Origin: a virus
DNA: 62,480 nucleotides
IMG/VR virus record: IMGVR_UViG_3300047276_000715
Coordinates: 1-62,480 of that record
Strand: one strand, 5' to 3'
Each line of letters opens with the position of its first letter. Position 1 is the first letter of the stretch. Under the pieces are notes generated by a model. That model was not told the origin of the DNA. It searched no databases and was given only the letters and a program-made list of their open reading frames with translations. The position numbers and the translations under genes were made by a program. Below are positions 7,035-15,669 of the stretch, piece after piece.

Positions 7035-7922
7035 ATGGCCAATGACTCAGTGAGCATCTATCTGAACGCAATTGGCAAATATCCGTTGCTCACTAAATCG
7101 CAAGAAGTCCTTCTTGGCAGCCAGATTCAAGCCTGGATCGCGATACGGTCGAAAGACCGCTCCACCTATACACATGAAGACAAAATAGTCGAAAGGCTTG
7201 GCAAAAGAGCAAAAGATAAGTTCGTTACATGCAACCTGAGACTTGTTGTAAATATAGCAAAAAAGTATGCAAGGTACTGCAAGACTCTTGACTTGATGGA
7301 TTTAGTTCAGGAAGGAAATATTGGACTGATTAGAGCAGTAGAAAAGTTTGACCCTACACGAGGCTATGCAATGAGCACTTATGCCTACTGGTGGATCAGA
7401 CAGTCAATTCAACGTGCCATTCAATTTGGCGACCTGACAATTCGCCTTTCAATCAATGTTCACGAAGCTATTGCAAAAATTAAAAAAACAATTGAAGAAT
7501 TATCTAGGGAAACTGGAGTAGATCCAACGCTTGAAGAAGTTGCAGAAGCATCTGGCATCGAACTTAACGAGATTAAGCTGATACTTGCTGCCCCAAAAAC
7601 CACTTTTAGCCTTGATAAACGCATTGGCGGCCAAGAAGATGGACTGAATATCATGGAGACAATTCCCGACGAGAAAAACTTAAACACACTTGAGGAGATT
7701 GAGCTAGAGACAAACATGGCCGATATGACTTTTGCGGTAAACAACTATCTTGACGAGAAAACCAAAACAGTGATTCTTTCCAGAAACCAAGAAACGCCTA
7801 TTCCCTGGAAAAAACTCAGCAAGGAGATGGGCGTCTCCATCGAAAAACTTCAGGCGATGGAAAAAGATGGCATAAAAAAATGCTCAATGTTGTTGAGCAT
7901 TAAAAGAAAATTGAGCATCTAA
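7035..7922 (+). CDS. Sigma-70 family RNA polymerase sigma factor
   Basis: 295 residues from ATG 7035, chosen because AAGGA lies 5 bases upstream and the family starts here (SVSIYLNAIGKYPLLT, region 1.2). Region 2 is well kept: LRLVVNIAKKYA, LMDLVQEGNIGLIRAVEKFD, YAYWWIRQSIQRAIQ (about 68-130). Region 3 is recognisable (VDPTLEEVAEASGI). Region 4 (about 245-290) is short and divergent: the usual FGL..G turn is missing and the recognition helix reads SIEKLQAMEKDGIKK. In region 2.4 the usual RQ-x-x-TR reads RQSIQR, a T to Q change at a residue that contacts the -10 element in E. coli. It could redirect host polymerase to late promoters. Confidence 0.88.
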   Translation: MANDSVSIYLNAIGKYPLLTKSQEVLLGSQIQAWIAIRSKDRSTYTHEDKIVERLGKRAKDKFVTCNLRLVVNIAKKYARYCKTLDLMDLVQEGNIGLIRAVEKFDPTRGYAMSTYAYWWIRQSIQRAIQFGDLTIRLSINVHEAIAKIKKTIEELSRETGVDPTLEEVAEASGIELNEIKLILAAPKTTFSLDKRIGGQEDGLNIMETIPDEKNLNTLEEIELETNMADMTFAVNNYLDEKTKTVILSRNQETPIPWKKLSKEMGVSIEKLQAMEKDGIKKCSMLLSIKRKLSI

Positions 7923-7930
7923 CGCAGTAG

Positions 7931-8446
7931 CTACCCTTTTGATGGCATTACCGTTTCGTCGTTATTGTATCTTCCGGTTACTGCGTAGGACTTTTCAACA
8001 GTGCCGCTGACAAGGATAAATTTCATCTGCCCTATTCGCAGGCCCGGCCAAATTGGCAAGGAATGATAACGCCGAATGTTCTTGAGTTCCATGGTTAGTT
8101 TAGATTTATGCCAGCCTGGATCTCCGAAACCAGCCTCTGCGTGATCCCAGCCTTCGCGACCGCGAGATGACTTGAGTACAAACTGCGCAGCAATGTAGTC
8201 TGGCAGATTAAAGGTTTCTTGCGTTGCAGCAAGAAAAAACTCGCCAGGCGCTACCCAGTACGGATTGTCTTGCGTGTAATGGCCGATGTCAAGTGGCTGC
8301 AGTTCAGCGGTATGCTCAACTTCGACCATAATCAGGCCGCCAATAGTGACATCAATGCTGGTTGGGTTGAGATGTTCCTCGACGTATGGAACAACAAGAC
8401 TGTGCTGCCGGCACAACCTGCGGATTTCGTGATCAGGAACAAGCAT
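7931..8446 (-). CDS. dcd: dCTP deaminase (dUTPase fold)
   Basis: 171 residues from ATG 8446 (a TTG at 8449 is in frame but less likely). Family marks are NPTSIDVTIGG, VLKSSRGREGWDHAEAGFGD, LTMELKN (with the catalytic Glu position) and WPGLRIGQMKF. The enzyme turns dCTP into dUTP on the way to dTMP, so it works with ThyX. Its ATG overlaps the endolysin stop as TGATG, so the two are co-translated from the lysis transcript. It converges with the sigma factor gene, 8 bases apart. Confidence 0.88.
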   Translation of the reverse strand: MLVPDHEIRRLCRQHSLVVPYVEEHLNPTSIDVTIGGLIMVEVEHTAELQPLDIGHYTQDNPYWVAPGEFFLAATQETFNLPDYIAAQFVLKSSRGREGWDHAEAGFGDPGWHKSKLTMELKNIRRYHSLPIWPGLRIGQMKFILVSGTVEKSYAVTGRYNNDETVMPSKG

Positions 8447-9537
8447 CAATAGTCCCAGCGTACTTTTGGTTTGCCCTGGCGGATTCCGAGATGTACGAAA
8501 CCCTTGGGCGCACCATATCCTACAGAATAAGGCCAGTTCTTGTCACACCAGTCCTGGACCTTGTTGATGTCAACGCCGTCGATGTAAAAATCGACAGCTC
8601 CAACACCAGGCGCGTTGTAGAGATGCTCCGAGCTACTCGCTCCGCCAACCGCTCGATTCACCGCCTGCGGCCTGTAACCGCTGGTGACGACAATCGCCCT
8701 GCCACCGAATGCCGTCCGCACCCGCTCCAGGAAGGCCGCCAGCTCAGCCGCCGTGTCCAACTGATACTGATGATCGAAGCGCCGCGCTTCTTGATCCAGA
8801 GCGAACTCGCCCAGTCTGATGTGAGCCGAGAGCCTGGCGGTAAACGGGCTGTCTGGAGTCAGCTTGGCGGGCTGCAGAACCGGCTCGGGAAGCCTTGTTG
8901 TCCCCATGGTCCAAAGCTGTCCCTCCGCCTCCCTCCGGCGCCGCAGGCCGGCCTCGACATTGGTGCCAGGGTTGCGATAGAGCAGCATGGCGGCGGGCAC
9001 CTCATCCCAGGCCCTGTCTCGCAGCTTGGCACTGATCGTCTCGAACCCGGAGGCGCCATAGAAGCCCTCTCCCAAGTTGTAAGCAAAACTTACAAGTGCA
9101 GATTGCTGAGTGGAACTCATTTCGCGCCAAAAAGGCACGGCGCTTGCAAGCTTTTTTGCAATGCGATCAACCTCAAGCCTGAGAAGCATGTCTGCTTCGA
9201 CTGGATTGATTTTGTCGCCCTTGCGAACCTGTCTGCCGTCCTGGTATCTAGTGGTTCCGTAGCCAATGGTCCATGGATCGCCGCCACTCGCCGGATCTGG
9301 ATAGGACTCTAGGCGACAACCTTCAAATTTCTTGATCAGATCAAGAGCAGGGCCAAGATCAATTTGCTTTCCAGATTGACTCCATGTCTTGAACCATGGC
9401 CGATCGCGACGCATCGCAAACTCGTATCCATTTTCACGAATATCTTGCTCCAGCTCAACAATTGCAGCAAGTTGATGAGGCAGGCCCTTGTAGTGCCTAA
9501 ATAGCTGCTCAAGGGTGATCGGCGCCGGGTTGCTCAT
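8446..9537 (-). CDS. Endolysin: GH24 lysozyme plus M15 peptidase
   Basis: 363 residues from ATG 9537. Residues about 65-205 are a T4-like lysozyme: LIKKFEGCRLESYPDP with the catalytic Glu, and WTIGYGTTRY. A linker of about 50 residues leads to a C-terminal M15-type D-Ala-D-Ala carboxypeptidase-like domain (about 265-363): TSGYRPQAVNRAVGG, SEHLYNAPGVGAVDF and FVHLGI, with the zinc His/Asp/His. One protein could cut both glycan and peptide links of the wall. The open frame extends 46 codons upstream, but that part overlaps the preceding gene and lacks the family pattern. Confidence 0.9.
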   Translation of the reverse strand: MSNPAPITLEQLFRHYKGLPHQLAAIVELEQDIRENGYEFAMRRDRPWFKTWSQSGKQIDLGPALDLIKKFEGCRLESYPDPASGGDPWTIGYGTTRYQDGRQVRKGDKINPVEADMLLRLEVDRIAKKLASAVPFWREMSSTQQSALVSFAYNLGEGFYGASGFETISAKLRDRAWDEVPAAMLLYRNPGTNVEAGLRRRREAEGQLWTMGTTRLPEPVLQPAKLTPDSPFTARLSAHIRLGEFALDQEARRFDHQYQLDTAAELAAFLERVRTAFGGRAIVVTSGYRPQAVNRAVGGASSSEHLYNAPGVGAVDFYIDGVDINKVQDWCDKNWPYSVGYGAPKGFVHLGIRQGKPKVRWDY

Positions 9538-9751
9538 CCGTTGACCATGGAGAATGGATTGACATTGCGCCACCCAACAGGCTGCTGTCACCTGGCTCTG
9601 GCGGGTGGTTGATGATCGTGGGCGGCGGCATCGCCGGCGGTTGTGTCGCGTGCCAGTCCGCCTCTTGCGCGTCAAGACGTGGCTTCAATGTGGCTTGAAA
9701 CTTCCAGTCCTGCGCAGCTTGCTGCAGGTGGTCCTTGTCACCGAAGCGCAA
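9509..9751 (-). CDS. Proline-rich hypothetical protein in lysis cassette
   Basis: 80 residues. A short helical start (MRFGDKDHLQQAAQDWKFQA) is followed by a Pro-rich stretch (PPAMPPPTIINHPPEPG). No signal peptide is seen. It overlaps the endolysin start by 29 bases and follows two membrane proteins, so a lysis-linked or tail-end role is possible. No family recognised. Confidence 0.5.
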   Translation of the reverse strand: MRFGDKDHLQQAAQDWKFQATLKPRLDAQEADWHATQPPAMPPPTIINHPPEPGDSSLLGGAMSIHSPWSTDEQPGADHP

Positions 9752-9777
9752 GAGCCACCGTGCATCTGGAACTGGGC

Positions 9778-9924
9778 TCAGCGCTTTGGGATGACCATGC
9801 CCAGCAGGCGGAGCACTACCTGAACAACAGAGTTTTGACGAATAGGCAAAAGACCAATGATGTCGCTAGCGGCACCGTAAGTAATACCAATAATTGCAAT
9901 GGTGGTTGCAGAGTCAAGAGCCAT
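9778..9924 (-). CDS. Small membrane protein, possible holin, 48 aa
   Basis: From ATG 9924: a short start, a hydrophobic segment (TTIAIIGITYGAASDIIGLL, about residues 7-26) and an amphipathic end (QVVLRLLGMVIP). Cyanophage genomes carry similar 45-70 residue proteins near lysis genes. The start overlaps the upstream membrane gene by 11 bases in another frame. A holin or antiholin role is likely from size and position, not proven. Confidence 0.6.
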   Translation of the reverse strand: MALDSATTIAIIGITYGAASDIIGLLPIRQNSVVQVVLRLLGMVIPKR

Positions 9925-10189
9925 GACGGTTCTCTGTGGTTGCCTCCAGCCTAGCGATGCGTTGTTCTGCGCCACCAAGGCGCCCAAAGATTTCGCGGCG
10001 ATCGTGGTGCATGTCTTCGCGGATGGCGGTAAGCTCGGCGGCGATGTGCTCAACACCGGCACTGAGTTTGACGATAGCCAGGCTGGCGGACTCGTCTTCC
10101 TTGCTGCGGCGTTCCACCCACTTTGAGGCATTGCCACCGATGCCGCCAAGAACTAGGCAGACCACGGCTACCACCAGACTTTCAATCAT
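9914..10189 (-). CDS. Membrane-anchored coiled-coil protein, putative holin
   Basis: 91 residues. An N-terminal membrane helix (MIESLVVAVVCLVLGGIGG) is followed by a charged coiled coil (HHDRREIFGRLGGAEQRI). This layout fits class III-like holins or phage haemolysin-XhlA-like proteins, which pair with a second small membrane protein. It is the first gene of the lysis cassette and has a GCTAGGCT element 26 bases upstream of its ATG. Confidence 0.65.
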   Translation of the reverse strand: MIESLVVAVVCLVLGGIGGNASKWVERRSKEDESASLAIVKLSAGVEHIAAELTAIREDMHHDRREIFGRLGGAEQRIARLEATTENRHGS

Positions 10190-10214
10190 GGCGCGTTGCC
10201 GTGACTACTAAGGC

Positions 10215-10222
10215 AGCCTAGC
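10215..10222 (-). promoter_or_regulatory. Late-type -10 element before lysis cassette
   Basis: GCTAGGCT on the minus strand, 26 bases before the holin-like ATG; fits the GCTANNNT pattern shared by late genes. No -35 box seen. Confidence 0.45.
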
Positions 10223-10319
10223 GACCTTGCCCGCGCAGCTTCTTGCGTCCGTGGCTGGGCTTGGAGCGGGTGCCGTTGCCTTGACGGGTGTTAAGCTGAC
10301 CATGGTTTTGGCGTGTTTC

Positions 10320-10907
10320 ATGGCTACAACTCGCAGTATCAAGCCACTGCCCCCTCTGCGCGAATTGGAGAAATGGTTTGCTATTGATGGATCGGATCTT
10401 GTTTGGCGTACCAGTTATTTCAAAGAACTTATAGGTAAGCGCGCTGGATATATGCGACCCGATGGATATGTCGAGATTAGAAAGCAAAACAATAAAATGC
10501 TTGCACATAGAATTGCTTACTACATTGCCACCAGGGAAAATCCTGGTAATTACTTTATAGATCATATAGACGGAAATCCGTCTAACAACTGTCCCAGTAA
10601 TTTACGAATGGCTACCGCAACGGAAAATCTGCGGAACTGCAGAAGATTGCGTAGAAACAATACGTCTGGCCAATCAGGCGTAACGTACGCCGTAGTTGGA
10701 GGCATCGAATACTGGAAGGCTTACGTAGTTGTCAAGGGCAGGCAGCTTCATCTTGGATCATACGCAACCAAAGAAGCGGCGATTGCCGCTAGAGAAGTTG
10801 CTGAAAAATTCACTTACGGAAAATTTGCCCCTATCGCCCTTGACCCCGAAGAGGTTTTTTGCCTCTTCGCCGAGGACAAGAATTTTGACCGTAGCCATCC
10901 CGTGTAG
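10320..10907 (+). CDS. HNH homing endonuclease with AP2 domain
   Basis: 195 residues from ATG 10320 (ATG 10302 is also possible; the frame extends upstream without family similarity). It has an N-terminal DNA-binding-like part, an HNH core (AHRIAYYIATRENPGNYFID followed by HIDGNPSNNCPSNLRMAT) and a full AP2-like end (VVGGIEYWKAYVVVKG, LHLGSYATKEAAIAAR). It is the only plus-strand gene between the lysis and tail genes, which suggests a mobile insertion between conserved late genes. It is a distant relative of the 872-1381 endonuclease, not a recent copy. Confidence 0.85.
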   Translation: MATTRSIKPLPPLRELEKWFAIDGSDLVWRTSYFKELIGKRAGYMRPDGYVEIRKQNNKMLAHRIAYYIATRENPGNYFIDHIDGNPSNNCPSNLRMATATENLRNCRRLRRNNTSGQSGVTYAVVGGIEYWKAYVVVKGRQLHLGSYATKEAAIAAREVAEKFTYGKFAPIALDPEEVFCLFAEDKNFDRSHPV

Positions 10908-10967
10908 TTTTCGGTTTACCGGCTTGATGCTCAAGCTTAGCGGTGCCGGTTTTGGATCGTACAGCCA

Positions 10968-11312
10968 TCAGTCTTGTGGAGGCATGGGGTAACGGGCGCG
11001 GATCTCAGCAACCTTGGCTTCCCATTCTTCAATGGTCGCTTCACCGCGTTGCGACTTGAAGTACAGCGGATCAGCTTCGACTTTGTAAGCGGCGAGGCGA
11101 TTGGCGCGTTGCTCTTCAGGCGTAGGTGGTACGGGTTCGGGATCAGGCGGTGCGATGAATTGACCATTGGCATAGGTCCAGCCGATACCGGCGGAAGTGC
11201 CTGCGGGGATCTTGACTAGACGTTGACCGCTAGGTGGTGTGTAGTCGGTTGGATCATCCAGCAGGATGACATTAACGACGAGGCCAGCGGTGTTGATTAG
11301 TGCGTAGGTCAT
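10968..11312 (-). CDS. Tail fibre assembly-like small protein
   Basis: 114 residues from the second ATG (11312). MTYALINTAGLVVNVI followed by a proline-rich middle (APPDPEPVPPTPEE) and a C-terminal helix with the pattern of tail-fibre assembly or fibre chaperone accessory proteins, which often sit last in the tail module next to the tip protein. ATG 11324 would overlap the upstream stop; the second start fits homologues better. Confidence 0.55.
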   Translation of the reverse strand: MTYALINTAGLVVNVILLDDPTDYTPPSGQRLVKIPAGTSAGIGWTYANGQFIAPPDPEPVPPTPEEQRANRLAAYKVEADPLYFKSQRGEATIEEWEAKVAEIRARYPMPPQD

Positions 11313-11317
11313 GGGGG

Positions 11318-12187
11318 TTACCATTCGAGGATCAGCACTACGCCAGCGGTGCCTTGGCCAATGGCGGTGGAAGTAGCAGTGCCTCCGCGACCTCTGCCTG
11401 ACATCCAGAATGAGTTGCCAACGCGTCCGGCGCTTCCAGGACTTCCAGCTGATCCGTCAATGCTAAATAGGCTGTCCGTAGAGCCACCACCACTGCCACC
11501 ACTACTACTGGCGGAGCCCCCGCCGCCTGTAATGGTCAGGCCTGTTCCGCCTGGATCAAACGAACTAGTTCCGCCAGCAGCGCCACCTGTACTGCCACCA
11601 GCGCCAACTGTAACTGTTGCACTGGCTCCCATTTCGGTTGCCGAATAAAGCCTGATCGCAGTCCCTCCACCTCCACCAGTACCACCACTAGTACCGCCAC
11701 TAGTACCAGCAGCGCCACCACCAGTGGTAAACACCAAAAATGTGGTTTTATTTGCTGTTGGCGTATATGTGCCTGAGCTAGTAAATACCTGTACAGAAGC
11801 ACCTGATGCAACAATTCCCCAACTAGCCAGTGATCCGTCAGTGGTCAATGCCTTGCCGCTGTTGCCGGCCTGGCTGGGCAGAAGTGCGGCGAGGGCTGCT
11901 GTTGCTGTGGTCTGGCCGGTGCCGCCATTGGCGATAGCGGTGATGCCGCCCGTGCTGAATGTTGTGGCGTCAATGGTGCCAATAGTGATCCAGCCGGTGT
12001 TGGAGGCGTTGCGGACCTTCCATACGGCAGGGCTGCTGCTAATGTCGATCCACGGCTGGAACGCTACCGTGACGGCTGGGGGACTGGCGCCACTTGATTG
12101 GCTGAACAGTGCTGCGAGGTTGTCGTTGATGTCGGTACGGACAGCAGGGAACGCAGCGTTCTGCACCTGCTGATCAGCTTGTGACAT
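11318..12187 (-). CDS. Glycine-rich tail tip / receptor-binding protein
   Basis: 289 residues. The N-terminal third has a fibre-like segment including AIANGGTGQTTATAALAALL, a motif found in many phage fibres. The last 130 residues are Gly/Ser-rich repeats (GGTSGGTGGGGG) ending in AGVVLILEW, the usual close of a glycine-rich domain. Such proteins form the distal adhesin of some siphovirus tails. Its start overlaps the J stop by one base. It is the best candidate for host range in the window, together with J. Confidence 0.75.
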   Translation of the reverse strand: MSQADQQVQNAAFPAVRTDINDNLAALFSQSSGASPPAVTVAFQPWIDISSSPAVWKVRNASNTGWITIGTIDATTFSTGGITAIANGGTGQTTATAALAALLPSQAGNSGKALTTDGSLASWGIVASGASVQVFTSSGTYTPTANKTTFLVFTTGGGAAGTSGGTSGGTGGGGGTAIRLYSATEMGASATVTVGAGGSTGGAAGGTSSFDPGGTGLTITGGGGSASSSGGSGGGSTDSLFSIDGSAGSPGSAGRVGNSFWMSGRGRGGTATSTAIGQGTAGVVLILEW

Positions 12188-15100
12188 CAGACCTCCCTCC
12201 CGTATCCTGTGACATTGTAAGTGTAGGGCTGGACGACGGGCTGCCCGGCTTGCGTGAACGCAGTGCTGAAGCCGCTGCGGCTTGATGCGGTGATCGCTAG
12301 AGAGTAGTCGCTTGGCATGGTTGACGCGGTGATGGTGATGGCGTTGAGGTCGTAGAAGGCGTGTTCAAAGGTGATGGTGCTATCAGTGGTTGGGATGGTG
12401 CTTGACGTAAAGCGGCGGAACAGTTCGGGGATGATGCGCAGCGCCTCGACTGCGCAATTCACCGAATCACTGTTCGATGTGAAGACAGCCTTGCATTGGA
12501 AGGCGCGACCTTGAACGGCAGCATTGATCAACTCCGTCCATGGACCCCATGATGGCGTACCAGATGGGTTGTCGTTGGTGGCGCGAATGTAGGTGACCAG
12601 GTTGATGGCGTCGATCGTTTCTCCATCAAAGAAGCCGGTGCGTGAATCAAACAAGCCGCCGGCATCGTCAAACAGGACGGATGTAGCGACAGCGCGAATC
12701 AGTGCGTAACGCCTGAACAGCACGTCATACACCGCACCCATGTCCAAGGTCTCGGCAAATGTGTATTCGGCGTACAGATCACCAACTGCATAGACCGGCT
12801 GCCAGTAGTCGGCTGCAACGTAAGGTGAGACGGTAGCCGAGGCGGCGTACAGCTCAGCAACGTAACCAGCTTCGACGTATTCGGCGCCACCTGCAATGAC
12901 CAGCGCCGTTTCAGTGTCGCTGTAAACGCAGTTGAGGCCCGTGCCGCTGAATGGTGAGGCCAGCGCCTCCTCTTGCCATTGCACACCACCGAAGTAGTAC
13001 GCATTGGCATAGTCCATTGCAACGTAAAGGTCAAGCTGCTTACGGGACTGGTAGTCGGGCAGGCTAACCTCAGCGGCGGTTGCGTTGACCGAGCGGTTGC
13101 CGAGGTAGTCCTGGAACTTGACGAAGTAGGTGCCGGGCAGCAGCGGCACCTGCTTTTGTGATGATGAACCGGCGACGGCTTCAACAATCTGCGTACTTGC
13201 AGCCCATTCAGCAGATGCAGCAGGACGTGGGTCATGGCGGATGATCACCTTGCCGCCCAGCCTCACGTCAAGCTCAGTGCTTGGCGTCCAGGTAAGCATG
13301 GCGACGCTTTCGCTAAGCGCCACGATTGACACGCTGCTTACATCAGCAGGTGCAGCGCCAAGACCCAGTATCGTATAGGTGGCTTCGGCTGGTTCGCTGT
13401 AAAGGATGTTGCTTGCGTTGATGCTTGAGACCTGAATTGAGTATGTGCCAGGTTTGGCGTCAAGGATGTCGAATGTAGTACCTTGAACGGTTACGGTTGT
13501 GAAGTTGTCATCTTCGTAGCGATACTTGACGCGGAAGTTCTTGATGCCTTGCGGTCCTTTCCATCCGAAGGTGACCTTGACCGCAATGCGTCCATTAAGT
13601 TCGTACTGCACCTCTTTTGTGGTACCGCCACCCTGCATGGGGATGTCAAGCACCGCAAGTTCAGTCGGTGTCGCAGGGATTGTGTTCAGCGTGGTGGTGC
13701 TGCGTGGTTGCAGCGGCACATTTTCTTCGACGTAGGCGTACTTGGCCGGATCATGCGTGATGGCGCTGATCGTATAGGCAAGATCGTCTTGCTCCTGAAT
13801 AGAAAGCACACGCCAGAGCGTTGGTTGTACGGCTGTGCGTTCCAGTAGCCAGACGCTATTTGGGTTCGGTGCCACGGTGAACGGCGCCTGTACGGTGATG
13901 ACAGCACCAGTGATGTCCGAGACGTACTGCTTCTCAACGGTGCCATCGGGCAGGATCACTGATAGCTGCGAGCTGCCGTCGTAGGTCAGATCGGTTGCGG
14001 CGGTGTCATCAACTGTGACGGTGGTTGTGGTTGCAGAGGCGATGCGACCGGCGAGGCGTGAGCCAGAACGCACCGGATCGGCAATGGCGATGATCTGCCC
14101 AGGCCGCAGCTGCTGCCCTGCATCGAGGCTGGCGGTGAAGCTGCACGCTTCGCCGTAACGCTCGGTGTAGAGCATCCACCGCCCGATGCGATTGGCTTGG
14201 CCGCGACTGGTGCAGGCGAAGGCGCTGACTTCAGTCTTGACGACGCCGTACTTGTCGATCGCCTCGATGTCCTCGACCACCTCGTAAGCGGTGTCGCGGA
14301 GGCCATCAACCCACTTACCGGCCACGTAGTCGTAGCGTCCCACGTCCAGATAGGACACGACGCAGACGTTAGGCCGCGTCTTGAGACTGCCGTTGGTATA
14401 GGAGAACCCTTCAGCAGAAACGTTGGCGGTAGTGAACAGGTAGGCCGGATCAGCTGGTGCATCTTGCGCGATCGTTAGCGAGCCAGCATCCCAGAACCCT
14501 TGGCAGCGAAACACCGACAGCAGATCATTGATCAGCTTGTAGGCATCTTCAGCGGTTTGGGTGTTGGTGTTGCAGGAGAAGCGTGGCTCATAGCCGCCAT
14601 AGCCATCGGGGACGCCGTGCTTGCCGGTGGCCGGGTGATAGTCATTTGTTGTACCGCCAGGGCGGGTGTCCTGTGCTGAGCTGTACCGCGATGCAGCGTA
14701 GAAGGCCCACTTGTCAAGCTGTGACGCTTGGATGTGATCACCGAAGCCGTAGCGGGTGCTGGTGAGCAGATCCCACAAACACCAGGCCGGATCGGCGCAC
14801 CATGTCGCAGCCGTGAAGGTGCCATCCCAGATACCGGAATAGATCAGCGCCCCGTTGATCGGGTCAACCGTGGCATTGGTTGGGATCTGAATCTTGATGC
14901 CTTTGATGAGGTAGCTGCGTTTCGGGATGCTGCCAAACTGTTCCGCGTCGATGCGGAAACCAATCAATGCACTATTTGGGTATGTGAGTTTGGCGAGGAT
15001 GATCTCGGTGTAGCTTGCCCAGTTAAACGCATCAGTCAGCAACGAATTGGTGCTGTCAGCCGTTACCCGCGTGACGCGGATGTCTACGTTATCTGTTGGA

Positions 15101-15669
15101 TTAGGGCGGTTGAGTCTGATCTCGTAGTCAATGCGGTATTCATCACCAGTGCGACCTGTGATGGTACCGGCAGCGCCGCTGATCACATTGGTATAGCCAC
15201 CGCCTGCATACTGGACGGCGATTGCAAGTTCAATTTTGGCGCCGCTGGTGTCGCCTGTGCTGGCGTTGATTACCTGCAATGATGGCACGGCAACCGTGAT
15301 CCGCACAGCGTCAACTTCATCGTTGGTGATTGTGCGAACAACGGGAACGTCCTTGACGACAGTAATGCCAACAGGGATTTCGTTTGATGGGTTGGCAGCA
15401 ATAGGGATGTAGGCTTGCGTTTGCGTGCCGGTGCGAACGTGAACCTCTACGTCCTTGAAGTTGTAGCTGCCGTCTAAGTTCTGAAGTGGTGTGTCATTGA
15501 GATAGATGGACTTCATGCCATCAACCAAGCCCTCAATTTCACCTTCAGAAATGAGGTCAATAACATTGGCGTACTGCCGTGAGTCAAGGCTGTCTTTGGC
15601 GGTGCTCGGTGTGCGTGAACTGCCGCCGCCATCCTTGCCACCAGCACCTGCAATGAATGGCTTGCTCAT
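12187..15669 (-). CDS. Tail tip protein J-like (host specificity)
   Basis: 1160 residues, close to lambda J (1132). Opens with the J-type start ([16 protein letters not shown], then SEGEIEGLVDGMKSIYLN). The central part carries the hub domains and, from about 650 to 850, fibronectin-III-like strands (FRVKYRYEDDN, GTYSIQVSSINASN). The C-terminal third is probably the receptor-facing part. It forms the tail tip with L, I and K products. It overlaps the I gene start by 4 bases. Confidence 0.88.
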   Translation of the reverse strand: MSKPFIAGAGGKDGGGSSRTPSTAKDSLDSRQYANVIDLISEGEIEGLVDGMKSIYLNDTPLQNLDGSYNFKDVEVHVRTGTQTQAYIPIAANPSNEIPVGITVVKDVPVVRTITNDEVDAVRITVAVPSLQVINASTGDTSGAKIELAIAVQYAGGGYTNVISGAAGTITGRTGDEYRIDYEIRLNRPNPTDNVDIRVTRVTADSTNSLLTDAFNWASYTEIILAKLTYPNSALIGFRIDAEQFGSIPKRSYLIKGIKIQIPTNATVDPINGALIYSGIWDGTFTAATWCADPAWCLWDLLTSTRYGFGDHIQASQLDKWAFYAASRYSSAQDTRPGGTTNDYHPATGKHGVPDGYGGYEPRFSCNTNTQTAEDAYKLINDLLSVFRCQGFWDAGSLTIAQDAPADPAYLFTTANVSAEGFSYTNGSLKTRPNVCVVSYLDVGRYDYVAGKWVDGLRDTAYEVVEDIEAIDKYGVVKTEVSAFACTSRGQANRIGRWMLYTERYGEACSFTASLDAGQQLRPGQIIAIADPVRSGSRLAGRIASATTTTVTVDDTAATDLTYDGSSQLSVILPDGTVEKQYVSDITGAVITVQAPFTVAPNPNSVWLLERTAVQPTLWRVLSIQEQDDLAYTISAITHDPAKYAYVEENVPLQPRSTTTLNTIPATPTELAVLDIPMQGGGTTKEVQYELNGRIAVKVTFGWKGPQGIKNFRVKYRYEDDNFTTVTVQGTTFDILDAKPGTYSIQVSSINASNILYSEPAEATYTILGLGAAPADVSSVSIVALSESVAMLTWTPSTELDVRLGGKVIIRHDPRPAASAEWAASTQIVEAVAGSSSQKQVPLLPGTYFVKFQDYLGNRSVNATAAEVSLPDYQSRKQLDLYVAMDYANAYYFGGVQWQEEALASPFSGTGLNCVYSDTETALVIAGGAEYVEAGYVAELYAASATVSPYVAADYWQPVYAVGDLYAEYTFAETLDMGAVYDVLFRRYALIRAVATSVLFDDAGGLFDSRTGFFDGETIDAINLVTYIRATNDNPSGTPSWGPWTELINAAVQGRAFQCKAVFTSNSDSVNCAVEALRIIPELFRRFTSSTIPTTDSTITFEHAFYDLNAITITASTMPSDYSLAITASSRSGFSTAFTQAGQPVVQPYTYNVTGYGREV

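Noticed and set aside
8386-9312. 308-codon plus-strand open frame
   Set aside because: Antisense to dcd and the endolysin, whose families are clear.
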